Assembly (NCBI GenBank): GCA_002299245.1
Contig: DBOI01000072.1
Location: 2,763 to 21,756 of the forward strand
Reading direction: 5' to 3'
Origin: Hydrogenovibrio sp. UBA650
GTDB taxonomy: Bacteria; Pseudomonadota; Gammaproteobacteria; Thiomicrospirales; Thiomicrospiraceae
DNA length: 18,994 nt
The position numbers and the translations under genes are program-made. How positions within the stretch are numbered: position 1 is the stretch's first letter; each line of letters starts with the position of its first letter. Below are positions 7,876 through 15,243 of the stretch, piece by piece. The notes below the pieces were generated by a model. It was not told the origin of the DNA, made no database searches, and saw only the letters and a list, made by a program, of their open reading frames with translations.

Positions 7876-9418
7876 TTACTACACCAATGTCACTATAAGG
7901 CTGTTTTACACCTTTAATTTCCTGGTAATCCTCATGACCTTTACCAGCAATCAATATAACGTCTTCACTGTTAGAATTGTTCAATGTCTCAGAAATCGCG
8001 GCAGTTCGGTCTACTTCAGTGATAACCTGACTTGGATTCAACAGGCCTTGCTTTATTTCATCAATGATTGTCATTGGATTTTCAAACCTGGGATTATCGC
8101 TGGTAATAACAACCTTATCCGCCAACTTCTCAGCAATTCCTGCCATTATCGGTCGCTTGCCTTGATCACGGTTTCCACCACAACCAAATACAACGATCAG
8201 TTTGCCAGTTGTAGAGTTTAAATGGCCTCTTATAGCTTGTAAAACTTGCAACAATGCATCTGGAGTATGAGCAAAGTCGATAATCACTGTTGGGTCAGCT
8301 TGCCTTAACTTATGCAAAATTTGCATTCGCCCAGAAACTGGAAGCAGTTGCTTGCACGCTATGCAAACTCGATTCCAAGCAAAGCCATTAACCAGCAGAA
8401 TTGACATTGCGCAAAGCACATTCTCAGTATTAAAGGCGCCCATCAAAGGCAACGATAGATTTGCAGTTTCAGTGTTATTCTCAACTTTTGCCTCAATACC
8501 GTCTAGCGTCAATTCTGATGCCAGTATTTTCAATTCTGCCTGGTCGGAATTAGCACTGCTATATCCCCAATATTGACTTTCACCTTCGCGCTCATCATAA
8601 ATCTGCCTGCCAAGCTGATCCGCGAGATTAATAACTCTATTTTTGGTTTTATAGTCGGTGAACAGCTTGGCTTTGCTTTCACGATAGCTTTCCTCAGAAC
8701 CGTGAAAATCGATATGATCACGTGTCACTTGTGTCAGTGCAACCGTACAAAATTCAACGGCTTGGATTCGACCCAAAGTTAACGCATGTGAGGAAACTTC
8801 CATAACCACCCACTCGTAACCCTGTTGCAAGAAATCCGATAATAGGCGCTGAACGTCAATTGCACTTGGTGTGGTATTTGCAGTTGCTTGAAGGTTATTC
8901 AGAGGCCCATTGCCGAGAGTACCTATCAACGCGACTTTTTGATTAAAGCTCTCCAGTAACTGGGCGGTGAAAAAAGCCGAGGAAGTTTTGCCATTGGTTC
9001 CGGTAATACCAACAACCTTAATGGTTTGGCTAGGACGGTTATAGAACCAACTGGCCAAATCACCTAAATGCTCAGCGACCTGCTCAATCACAACAATCAA
9101 TGGCGGTTCTGAAACCTTAGCAATCAGCTTGTTAGTTTCAGAAACTAATGGCTTATCACTAATAATTGCCGCTGGCTGTCGAGATAAAACATCCTCTATA
9201 AAATCTAAACCGTGGAACTTTTCACCTTGCAGAGCAATAAACAGATCATCTTTTTCTATTTTGCGAGAATCCTGGCTAATATTTTTTATTTGCCGATCAG
9301 GTTCAAAAATAGATTCTGGCGTCAGAGTTGAAACAGTGCCAGCAAACTGTCGATCTACAAAGCTGACCAGATCAATAACTGTTTTTGTTTTCCGCTCAAT
9401 AGAATCAAGCCTTTCCAT
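7850..9418 (-). CDS. murE: UDP-MurNAc-L-Ala-D-Glu--meso-diaminopimelate ligase MurE
   Basis: MurE adds the third stem-peptide residue to UDP-MurNAc-dipeptide in the cytosol, using ATP. Visible marks are the N-terminal SQDSRKIEKDDLFIALQG segment, the ATP loop GITGTNGKTSS, the NTTPSAIDVQ and MEVSSHAL motifs, the RDHIDFHGSEESYRESKAKL region bearing the Lys expected to be carbamylated, and FGCGGNRDQGKRP. SDNPRFENP in the C-terminal domain holds the DNPR signature of enzymes that select meso-diaminopimelate rather than lysine. The ATG at 9418 shares its A with the ftsI stop (TGATG), pointing to coupled translation. The TTG one codon upstream is also open but less likely. With ATG the protein has 522 residues, somewhat longer than the usual 490-500. 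Its 3' end overlaps murF. Confidence 0.97.
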   Translation of the reverse strand: MERLDSIERKTKTVIDLVSFVDRQFAGTVSTLTPESIFEPDRQIKNISQDSRKIEKDDLFIALQGEKFHGLDFIEDVLSRQPAAIISDKPLVSETNKLIAKVSEPPLIVVIEQVAEHLGDLASWFYNRPSQTIKVVGITGTNGKTSSAFFTAQLLESFNQKVALIGTLGNGPLNNLQATANTTPSAIDVQRLLSDFLQQGYEWVVMEVSSHALTLGRIQAVEFCTVALTQVTRDHIDFHGSEESYRESKAKLFTDYKTKNRVINLADQLGRQIYDEREGESQYWGYSSANSDQAELKILASELTLDGIEAKVENNTETANLSLPLMGAFNTENVLCAMSILLVNGFAWNRVCIACKQLLPVSGRMQILHKLRQADPTVIIDFAHTPDALLQVLQAIRGHLNSTTGKLIVVFGCGGNRDQGKRPIMAGIAEKLADKVVITSDNPRFENPMTIIDEIKQGLLNPSQVITEVDRTAAISETLNNSNSEDVILIAGKGHEDYQEIKGVKQPYSDIGVVNEWFSRND

Positions 9419-11340
9419 CAACCTTCTACCTTGGCATCAGCGTTGACATTTCTCATTCTCAAGGCCTCTTGCATGACCTCTCTAAAAACCGGAGCGGCTA
9501 CAGAACCACCATAGTAAATACCACGACTTGGTTCATTTACCACAGTAACCATAACCATATTTGGATCAGAAACCGGTACAACACCAGCAAACAGCGACAT
9601 ATAGGTATTCTCTTCATAGCCGCCAATTGTTTTGGTCTTATGAACGGTTCCTGTTTTACCGGCCACTCGATAACCAGACACTTGAGCTTTAGGAGCTGTT
9701 CCTCCCTCGGCAACAACCGTTTCCATCATTTCCAAAACACTTCTGGCAGTAGTTTCGGATATAACCTGCTTGCCTTCTGGAATATTATCTACTTTGATTA
9801 AACTCAGCGGCAGCATTCGACCGTTATTGGCAAGTAGTAAATAGGCATGCGCCAAACCGAGCAGATTAGTATTAAAACCATAGCCAAATGAGGCTGAAAC
9901 TTGATCAATATCGCGCCACTGCTGAAAAGGTTTCAAGTAGCCGTGCGTCTCACCTGGTAAAAAAAGCCCGCTCTCTTGACCAATACCCAGTTCCGCCCAG
10001 AACTCTCTCTGCTGCTCTGGAGTCAAACCAAGTGCAATTTTTGCGACTCCAACATTACTGGACTTTTGAATAACCTGCAAAGGCGTGATCTTGCCATTGT
10101 TATGAGTATCTGTAATTCGATTACCCTGAATTCGAATTGAGCCCGGTGAAGTATCAATAACAGAATTCAAATCAATCGTACCGGCATCTAGTGCTTTGGC
10201 AACAATAAACGGTTTCATGGTTGAACCCGGTTCAATCAAATCGGTAATAACCCGGTTTTTAAGGCCTCTACCCTTTCGCTGTAGTGCATCATTGGGGTTA
10301 AAACTTGGCAAACTAACCATAGCCAATATCTCACCAGTTTTGACATCAAGTATCACGGTACTCGCCGATTGAGCTTGATGTTCAATCATGACTTTTTTCA
10401 ACGCCCTGTAAGCGAAGTACTGCAAGTTTTGATCAATACTCAGTGTCATTGAATTACCTGGCTTGGCAGCTTTAACATCCTTGATAAAATCAATCACATG
10501 ACCTGCGCGATCTTTGACAACCTGTTTTTTACCTGGGCTACCTTGCAGCCACTGATTATAAGCCAGCTCAACGCCTTCGATACCCTTGTCATCAATATTG
10601 GTAAAGCCAATTAGGTTGGCAATACTTTCACCTGCCGGAAAGTAACGTTTATATTCGCCTTGAGTATAAACACCGGTCAGCCTCAATTCATCGATTTGTT
10701 TTGCGACATCCGGAACTAGGCCTCGCTTTAAATAAACAAAACGGCGTTTGCCGTTTTGATAGATCTTTTTAGCAATATTTGCTCGTGGCCTCTGTAAAAT
10801 TCTTGCTAAGTAGTCTGGAGTGTATCGGTAGCGATTTAACAGGCCTGTATCAACCCATAGAGATGGTAGCAACTTATCAACAATGATCTGCTTACCTTGG
10901 TTGGTAAAACTCAGAGAAACCTTTTTGATATAGACACCGGGCAGATCAAGCTCGACAATTTTTTGAGCCGTATCAGAATCATTAAACTGCTGAATAAAAC
11001 TCAGTTTTTTATGGCGATTTTTTTCTGCTATCTGATTTAACTGACTATCGGTTAACTTCATTAGTTCTAAAAAACGGTGATAGTTAACTTCGTGTTTAAC
11101 TACGACTTTTGGATCAACCCATACTGATGCCATAGGGGTACTTAAGGCAAGTAAACTGCCATTGCGATCATAGATTTCGCCGCGAGGTGCCGGGATTGAA
11201 ATGGTTCGAATTTGCCTCTTATCAGCTTCTTGCTGAAGAAAATCCGTGCTTACAACCTGTACATAGAAGGCTCTGACTGCTAGCCCAATAAAACCTGCAA
11301 CAATAATAGTGAATACAACCCAGTCACGCTTAATGGACAT
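9418..11340 (-). CDS. ftsI: Septal peptidoglycan transpeptidase FtsI (PBP3), with enlarged pedestal domain
   Basis: FtsI is the class B penicillin-binding protein that cross-links septal peptidoglycan in the periplasm, paired with FtsW. A short basic N terminus is followed by one membrane helix (about residues 7-29). The pedestal domain starts near RGEIYDRNG (about 53-61). The transpeptidase domain holds the three active-site motifs: SxxK at Ser373-Lys376 (PGSTMKPF), SxN at 427-429 (KSSNV) and KTG at 562-564. At 640 residues it exceeds the usual length (588 in E. coli). By comparison with the remembered E. coli sequence, the whole excess, about 84 residues, lies between the WVDP motif (Trp74) and RYFPAGE (about 232-238). 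It reads like a second copy of the pedestal module (see findings). It overlaps ftsL by 11 nt at its start. Confidence 0.97.
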   Translation of the reverse strand: MSIKRDWVVFTIIVAGFIGLAVRAFYVQVVSTDFLQQEADKRQIRTISIPAPRGEIYDRNGSLLALSTPMASVWVDPKVVVKHEVNYHRFLELMKLTDSQLNQIAEKNRHKKLSFIQQFNDSDTAQKIVELDLPGVYIKKVSLSFTNQGKQIIVDKLLPSLWVDTGLLNRYRYTPDYLARILQRPRANIAKKIYQNGKRRFVYLKRGLVPDVAKQIDELRLTGVYTQGEYKRYFPAGESIANLIGFTNIDDKGIEGVELAYNQWLQGSPGKKQVVKDRAGHVIDFIKDVKAAKPGNSMTLSIDQNLQYFAYRALKKVMIEHQAQSASTVILDVKTGEILAMVSLPSFNPNDALQRKGRGLKNRVITDLIEPGSTMKPFIVAKALDAGTIDLNSVIDTSPGSIRIQGNRITDTHNNGKITPLQVIQKSSNVGVAKIALGLTPEQQREFWAELGIGQESGLFLPGETHGYLKPFQQWRDIDQVSASFGYGFNTNLLGLAHAYLLLANNGRMLPLSLIKVDNIPEGKQVISETTARSVLEMMETVVAEGGTAPKAQVSGYRVAGKTGTVHKTKTIGGYEENTYMSLFAGVVPVSDPNMVMVTVVNEPSRGIYYGGSVAAPVFREVMQEALRMRNVNADAKVEG

Positions 11341-11719
11341 CAGCAGGCTCTAATTTTGAGATAATTTGTTCAACTGGAACGGGGATTTGTACCGTAGGTT
11401 CTGCCATCTCAGGCTCGAGATAAACCTCTCTAAAATGAGCTTTATCCAGCGACATATCAAGTTGTTCTCGGGCTACCTTTTCTACCATTACCGGAGAGGT
11501 CAGATGCTTTTTTTCCAGCATCAGCTTGCCCCACTCTTCTTTGGCGAGTAAGTTCTGTTGCATAGAGCTATAGTACTGAGATTCCAAGCTGCGAATCTGA
11601 TGTTGTAAGTGAACGATAGCCAGCAAAGTAACCAAAATTAACCCAGCTAGCGTAAACAAAAAAAACCCACTCCACTTAAAATCCATTAAGTGGGTGGGTT
11701 TCAGGGATCGGTTATTCAT
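11330..11719 (-). CDS. ftsL: Cell division protein FtsL
   Basis: FtsL is a small bitopic division protein which, with FtsB and FtsQ, relays activation to FtsWI at the septum. The 129-residue product has a short N-terminal cytoplasmic part, one membrane helix at about residues 17-37, and then a periplasmic heptad-rich, coiled-coil-like stretch (about 38-90). It ends in an acidic, Pro/Val-rich tail. Sequence identity in this family is low; the call rests on size, topology and position directly upstream of ftsI, which it overlaps by 11 nt. The start at 11719 is supported by AGGAAGG 6-7 nt upstream. An internal Met12 exists but lies in the apex of a hairpin and lacks a ribosome site. Codons 7-22 encode a terminator-like RNA structure, listed separately. 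Confidence 0.92.
   Translation of the reverse strand: MNNRSLKPTHLMDFKWSGFFLFTLAGLILVTLLAIVHLQHQIRSLESQYYSSMQQNLLAKEEWGKLMLEKKHLTSPVMVEKVAREQLDMSLDKAHFREVYLEPEMAEPTVQIPVPVEQIISKLEPADVH
11654..11701 (-). terminator. Intrinsic-terminator-like hairpin inside the ftsL coding region
   Basis: Read on the minus strand, AAACCCACCCACTTAA pairs with TTAAGTGGAGTGGGTTT, giving 16 base pairs with a single bulged A and a six-nt apex. It is followed directly by an eight-T run and then GTTT. All of this lies within ftsL codons 7-22. On the plus strand the stem has only three T residues after it, so the signal is directional and matches the dcw transcript. Whether it stops RNA polymerase when ribosomes are translating ftsL is unknown. 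It could be a translation-sensitive attenuator between ftsZ and ftsL-ftsI-mur, or a chance result of codon choice. Confidence 0.6.
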
Positions 11720-11792
11720 CTCAAACCTTCCTAGATTGCCAAAATCATGATTCTTGTTTGTAAATCAAATTTTCGACTGTCATCTTAGATGT

Positions 11793-13028
11793 TTAGTCTG
11801 CCTGACGACGAAGGAAAGCAGGGATATCTAGATAGTTTGATGAGTCCATTCCACCTGTGGCAGGGCCATTGACAACCATCTTCGGAATCTCAACTTCCTT
11901 CTCTGTTTTCAACAATTCTGGTTGCGCAGGTTTTTCTGCTGCAACTTTAGCCTGCTGAGCCACTTCAACCTGTTCAGCTTGTTCAGCCTCAGCCTGCTGC
12001 TCTTCCTGTTTGGCTTTTTGATTGTTTGCTTTGACGGCCTGTAGATTTGGTTTAACAACTTCTGAACCCGTTGCTGCATCTAAACCAGTTGCCACCACTG
12101 TGACACGAATTTCTTCATTCATAGTCTCATCAATTGAAGTACCGATAATCACCTTGGCTTCAGGAGCCGCAACCTGATCAATTACATCACCTACTTCATT
12201 GAACTCACCAAGAGTAAAATCAAGACCACTGGTAATATTTACCAGCAGGCCACGAGCACCAGATACCGAGATATCTTCAAGTAGAGGGTTTGCAATCGCT
12301 TTTTCTGCGGCCTTGATCGCTCTATCTTCACCAGTTGAGTGTCCAACACCCATCATTGCCATGCCGCGCTCACCCATTACCGTGCGCAAATCTTCAAAGT
12401 CAACATTGATCATACCTGGACGGGTAACCAACTCAGAGATACCTTGCACCGCGCCGTGCAAAACTTCATTTGCATAATCAAACGCCTTGGCAAGAACAAA
12501 ATCACGTCCAAGCACTTTCAATAACTTGTCATTTGGCACAGTTATTAAAGAATCAACCTGTTCAGCTAACTCTTCAATACCCGCATCAGCAATGTGATTA
12601 CGGCGTTCAAAATTAAACGGCTTACTCACAACACCAACAGTTAAAATACCCATCTCACGAGCCGCTTCAGCAATTACTGGCGCCGATCCTGTCCCGGTTC
12701 CACCACCCATTCCAGCGGTTATAAATACCATGTCAGCATCTTCCAGTTGTTTCTTGACAGAATCAATATCATCTTTAGCAGCCTGCTTGCCACGCTCAGG
12801 ATCCGCTCCTGCTCCCAGACCATTCGAACCTAGCTGAATGCAAGTGTCTACCGAGGCATTTTCTAGCGCTTGAGCGTCTGTGTTAGCGCACATAAACTCA
12901 ACACCCTGTACATTGGAACGCACCATATAATCTACTGCGTTACCGCCGCCGCCGCCAAGGCCTACAACCTTAATAATCGGCATACCTGGTGTTTTAACCG
13001 GAGTGACTTCTTTTCCTATAAAATTCAT
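11793..13028 (-). CDS. ftsZ: Cell division GTPase FtsZ, divergent variant in a non-canonical position
   Basis: FtsZ is the tubulin-like GTPase that polymerises at mid-cell and scaffolds the divisome. The 411-residue product keeps the GTP-binding loops: GLGGGGGNAV (23-32), ANTDAQAL (48-55) and the tubulin signature GGGTGTG (108-114). It keeps the catalytic T7 loop (Asn208, Asp210, Asp213). A Gln/Glu/Ala/Lys-rich linker (about 321-397) leads to the conserved tail YLDIPAFLRRQAD that binds FtsA and ZipA. Two oddities stand out against remembered E. coli and B. subtilis sequences. The T3 segment reads GSNGLGAGADPERG, three residues shorter and lacking the usual T-K/R. The segment after KPFNFE is two residues shorter. 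An AAGGGGA ribosome site precedes the ATG at 13028. It sits between rsmH (56-nt gap) and ftsL (73-nt gap) instead of after ftsA. It could be the only FtsZ or a second one. Confidence 0.95.
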   Translation of the reverse strand: MNFIGKEVTPVKTPGMPIIKVVGLGGGGGNAVDYMVRSNVQGVEFMCANTDAQALENASVDTCIQLGSNGLGAGADPERGKQAAKDDIDSVKKQLEDADMVFITAGMGGGTGTGSAPVIAEAAREMGILTVGVVSKPFNFERRNHIADAGIEELAEQVDSLITVPNDKLLKVLGRDFVLAKAFDYANEVLHGAVQGISELVTRPGMINVDFEDLRTVMGERGMAMMGVGHSTGEDRAIKAAEKAIANPLLEDISVSGARGLLVNITSGLDFTLGEFNEVGDVIDQVAAPEAKVIIGTSIDETMNEEIRVTVVATGLDAATGSEVVKPNLQAVKANNQKAKQEEQQAEAEQAEQVEVAQQAKVAAEKPAQPELLKTEKEVEIPKMVVNGPATGGMDSSNYLDIPAFLRRQAD

Positions 13029-13084
13029 GACGCGATCCCCTTAATCTGCATGACAAACAAGATAATGTAATAACTAAAATTAAT

Positions 13085-14017
13085 TTAAATTTTTTCTGCA
13101 ATTCTCAATACCGAACTTCTCGATCTTGAGTTTTGCTTACACTCTTCCGCGGTTGGAAAAATGGGTTTTCCTACTTTCTTTATAACCGGCTCAACGACTT
13201 CAAGTTGAACAGGCGAATCAGGAAACAAATCTTTTATTCTGGATTGATCTCGGATAAATACCTTCACAATCCTATCTTCTAATGAGTGAAAACTGATCAC
13301 TGCCAGCCTTCCCCCTGGAGCCAGCACCTCTACTGCTGATTCCAAAACATTCTTAAGTACATCCAACTCTCTATTAACAGCAATCCGTATTGCCTGAAAA
13401 GTACGAGTTGCGGGATGTTTATTCTTTTCGGTCTTTGGCGAGACTCTTTTTACCAACTCAGCCAAATCCAAAGTAGTTTGCAGCTCATCCCTATCCGAGG
13501 CCGATTTAATTTCTCGGGCTAGACGACCCGAAAAACGCTCTTCGCCGTAATTCTGTAAAACAAGTTTCAGGGTCTTCTCATCAATCTGTTTTAGCCACTG
13601 TTTAGCACTTAAGCCTTCTTCTGGATTCATGCGCATATCAAGCGGACCTTTGCGCATAAAGCTAAAACCACGCTCTGCATCATCCAGCTGCGGCGATGAG
13701 ACTCCAAGATCAAGCAAAATGCCATCGACTTTGCCTAGCAGTCCACGACTATCAGCGTAAGTCTTGATCTCTTCAAAACTGCCGTACTGAATTTCAAAAC
13801 GTTGATCGTTGAAATTCTGCTCTGCATATTCAATTGCAGTTGGATCCTGATCAATGGCAATCAACCTACCATTCTCACCCAGCTGTTTTAAAATCTCAGC
13901 CGAGTGGCCGCCACGGCCAAAGGTGCCATCAATATAAACCCCATCAGGTTTTATATTCAGGGCTTGTAAAGATTCTTGTAAAAGAACTGAAAAATGTATC
14001 TGTTGAGAATCAGCCAT
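13085..14017 (-). CDS. rsmH: 16S rRNA m4C1402 methyltransferase RsmH (MraW)
   Basis: RsmH N4-methylates C1402 in the decoding centre of 16S rRNA using S-adenosylmethionine. The 310-residue length matches the family (313 in E. coli). Visible signatures are HFSVLLQESL near the start, the AdoMet loop YIDGTFGRGGHSAEIL at about 28-43, an acidic strand end IAIDQDP at about 53-59, LLDLGVSSPQLDDAERGFSF at 101-120, and GGRLAVISFHSLEDRIVK in the C-terminal part. Its ATG at 14017 overlaps the last base of the mraZ stop (TAATG), so the two are translationally coupled. mraZ-rsmH heading the dcw cluster is the standard arrangement. Confidence 0.98.
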   Translation of the reverse strand: MADSQQIHFSVLLQESLQALNIKPDGVYIDGTFGRGGHSAEILKQLGENGRLIAIDQDPTAIEYAEQNFNDQRFEIQYGSFEEIKTYADSRGLLGKVDGILLDLGVSSPQLDDAERGFSFMRKGPLDMRMNPEEGLSAKQWLKQIDEKTLKLVLQNYGEERFSGRLAREIKSASDRDELQTTLDLAELVKRVSPKTEKNKHPATRTFQAIRIAVNRELDVLKNVLESAVEVLAPGGRLAVISFHSLEDRIVKVFIRDQSRIKDLFPDSPVQLEVVEPVIKKVGKPIFPTAEECKQNSRSRSSVLRIAEKI

Positions 14018-14475
14018 TACAAGCTCAGACTCGCCAAAGCTTCAGATACATCCGTTGTCGCAACCGTATCCAACATTTCTGGACGGTTTGCATCCCAGGC
14101 CTCTTGAGACCAGAGTTCGAATTTATTGCCCTGCCCCAGCAAAATGGCAGGCTTATCCAGTTTTGCATGTTCTCTAAGCAGTGCGGGAAGTAATACTCGT
14201 CCTTGAGAATCAATTTCCATTTCAGTGGCATGCCCCAAGAGCAAACGCTGGTACAATCTAGCCTGTGGGTCAACATTTGGCATAGACATCAATTTGCGCT
14301 CAATGACTTCCCACTCATCCAAGGTATAAATAAGAAGGCACGGACTATGTAAATCAATCGTAGCTACAAGTTGGTTATCGCTCGCTTCAGCAATAGAGTC
14401 ACGATACTTTTTAGGGACAGCCATTCTCCCCTTAGCATCTAAATTGACCGAATTGATTCCTCTGAAAAAAAGCAT
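14017..14475 (-). CDS. mraZ: Transcriptional regulator MraZ
   Basis: MraZ is a DNA-binding protein that binds repeats upstream of its own gene and controls the dcw cluster. The 152-residue length is identical to the E. coli protein. It has the expected two AbrB-like halves, each with a D-x-x-G-R core: NLDAKGRMAVPKKYRD (about 11-26) and EIDSQGRVLLPALLREH (about 92-108). The ATG at 14475 is preceded by GTGGATAA, a poor ribosome site that also belongs to the last MraZ box, so operator occupancy and translation start are physically close. It shares one base with rsmH. It is the first gene of the operon. Confidence 0.98.
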   Translation of the reverse strand: MLFFRGINSVNLDAKGRMAVPKKYRDSIAEASDNQLVATIDLHSPCLLIYTLDEWEVIERKLMSMPNVDPQARLYQRLLLGHATEMEIDSQGRVLLPALLREHAKLDKPAILLGQGNKFELWSQEAWDANRPEMLDTVATTDVSEALASLSL

Positions 14476-14479
14476 TTAT

Positions 14480-14514
14480 CCACTTTTCACCACTTTCCAC
14501 CACTTAGCGCCACT
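14480..14514 (-). promoter_or_regulatory. MraZ-box operator, four repeats with 10-bp phasing
   Basis: On the minus strand the pentamer AGTGG occurs four times at an exact 10-nt spacing (CCACT on the plus strand at 14480, 14490, 14500 and 14510), with spacers of mixed sequence. Known MraZ operators in E. coli and other bacteria are three or four short TGGG/GTGG-type repeats with about 10-bp periodicity directly upstream of mraZ. The first repeat overlaps the -10 element and the others cover the expected transcription start and leader, a layout that favours repression by MraZ. Confidence 0.88.
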
Positions 14515-14540
14515 ATAAGTAGTTTTCTGAGCACTGTCAA
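14512..14540 (-). promoter_or_regulatory. Sigma-70 promoter of the mraZ/dcw operon
   Basis: The minus strand carries TTGACA (14540-14535, perfect -35), a 17-nt spacer, and TATAGT (14517-14512, five of six -10 bases). Transcription would start near 14505, leaving a leader of about 30 nt before the mraZ ATG. The MraZ boxes overlap its -10 region. Confidence 0.85.
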
Positions 14541-14965
14541 CAGAGGTATTGGTGATTTTTCATTGATAGACAACAACTTAGGGCACTTATGACACAAAAA
14601 ACGGAAAAACTCTAAAAACAATTTATCCATTTATTTCAAGTAGATACAAAACAATTAAAAAACTATTTTTAACTTAAATTTGCAACAAATTGTATTTGTT
14701 TACAGAATCATCTCAGCGCAAAGCTAAACAAGCAAAGCACAATATATAGATAAAAAATATTCTTAAGCAACAATATATAGACACAAAAGCTCAACCAAGC
14801 CCTTTTAAAAATCAAAGTGGGGATTTTTTCTATTTTTTTTGTAAAAAATTAAATCTGGTGGGGATTATTGATGAAAACAGCAACCGCCAAGGCAGGGATT
14901 CAGGCAAAGAGAAAGTGAATATGAAAAGAAATTTGAGGGTTTATCGGCTTCTGAAAAAACAACTT
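14541..14965. other. AT-rich intergenic region upstream of the dcw promoter, no convincing gene
   Basis: About 425 nt with no gene of believable size. It contains a direct repeat CAATATATAGA at 14740-14750 and 14771-14781 (31-nt spacing, about three helical turns). GTGGGGATT appears twice on the plus strand, near 14817 and 14859. Two very small basic open frames lie on the plus strand, 14871-14918 (15 residues) and 14921-14971 (16 residues), with weak coding support. Nothing here is recognised as a known RNA. Confidence 0.5.
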
Positions 14966-15020
14966 AAATAAAAAAACTCGGCCAAAATTGAATTCTTATC
15001 ATTCAATCTTGACCGAGTTT
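14966..15020 (-). terminator. Strong Rho-independent terminator
   Basis: The arms 14974-14993 and 15001-15020 form a 20-pair stem with a 7-nt loop. The two positions that do not pair on the plus strand become G-U wobbles on the minus strand, and a seven-T run followed by ATTT comes directly after the minus-strand stem. The terminator therefore works on minus-strand transcripts. It lies about 100 nt beyond the small peptide gene, and it separates that unit from the dcw promoter downstream. Confidence 0.9.
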
Positions 15021-15120
15021 CATATGCCAACAGGTGTTTTACCAGAAAAAACTCATAACCACCTTTAGACAACAATCCAAGCTTACAACTCAAAATACTG
15101 AATAAGCTCAGACCATTAAA

Positions 15121-15243
15121 TTAGCACTCAGCTGCATCTTTTTTCTGCTCTTCAGGAGCTCCATCAGAAGAACCTTCAGCAAGAGCTACGTTAGAAGTAG
15201 CAAGAACAAATAGAGTGAAAAAAACCATAAAAAACTTTTTCAT
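15121..15243 (-). CDS. Small secreted peptide, 40 residues, unknown function
   Basis: The ATG at 15243 is preceded by AAGGA about 7 nt upstream, a good ribosome site. The peptide begins MKKFFMVFFT and has a textbook signal peptide: two lysines, a hydrophobic core and a VALA cleavage site at about residue 22. The predicted mature part is EGSSDGAPEEQKKDAAEC, 18 hydrophilic residues ending in a single Cys. There is no lipobox, so it is not an obvious lipoprotein. The gene has a strong terminator on the same strand (14966-15020) and sits in a single-gene unit divergent from the porin. I do not recognise the family. Start, signal peptide, ribosome site and terminator together make a real gene likely. 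A toxin, metal-binding or envelope role cannot be chosen from the sequence. Confidence 0.7.
   Translation of the reverse strand: MKKFFMVFFTLFVLATSNVALAEGSSDGAPEEQKKDAAEC

Noticed and set aside
9419..9421. TTG as the murE start
   Set aside because: The next codon is ATG and overlaps the ftsI stop as TGATG, a common coupling arrangement; TTG offers no better ribosome site.
11720..11792. Terminator between ftsZ and ftsL
   Set aside because: Only short palindromes (CATCTAAGATG and AATCATGATT) without T runs occur here; the terminator-like signal lies inside ftsL instead.
14025..14276. 83-residue minus-strand open frame inside mraZ
   Set aside because: It lies wholly in another frame of mraZ and shows no recognisable protein features.
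14476..14484. DnaA-box-like TTATCCACT next to the mraZ start
   Set aside because: Eight of nine bases match, but it is fully explained by the MraZ repeat array, and there is no cluster of further boxes or origin-like neighbourhood.
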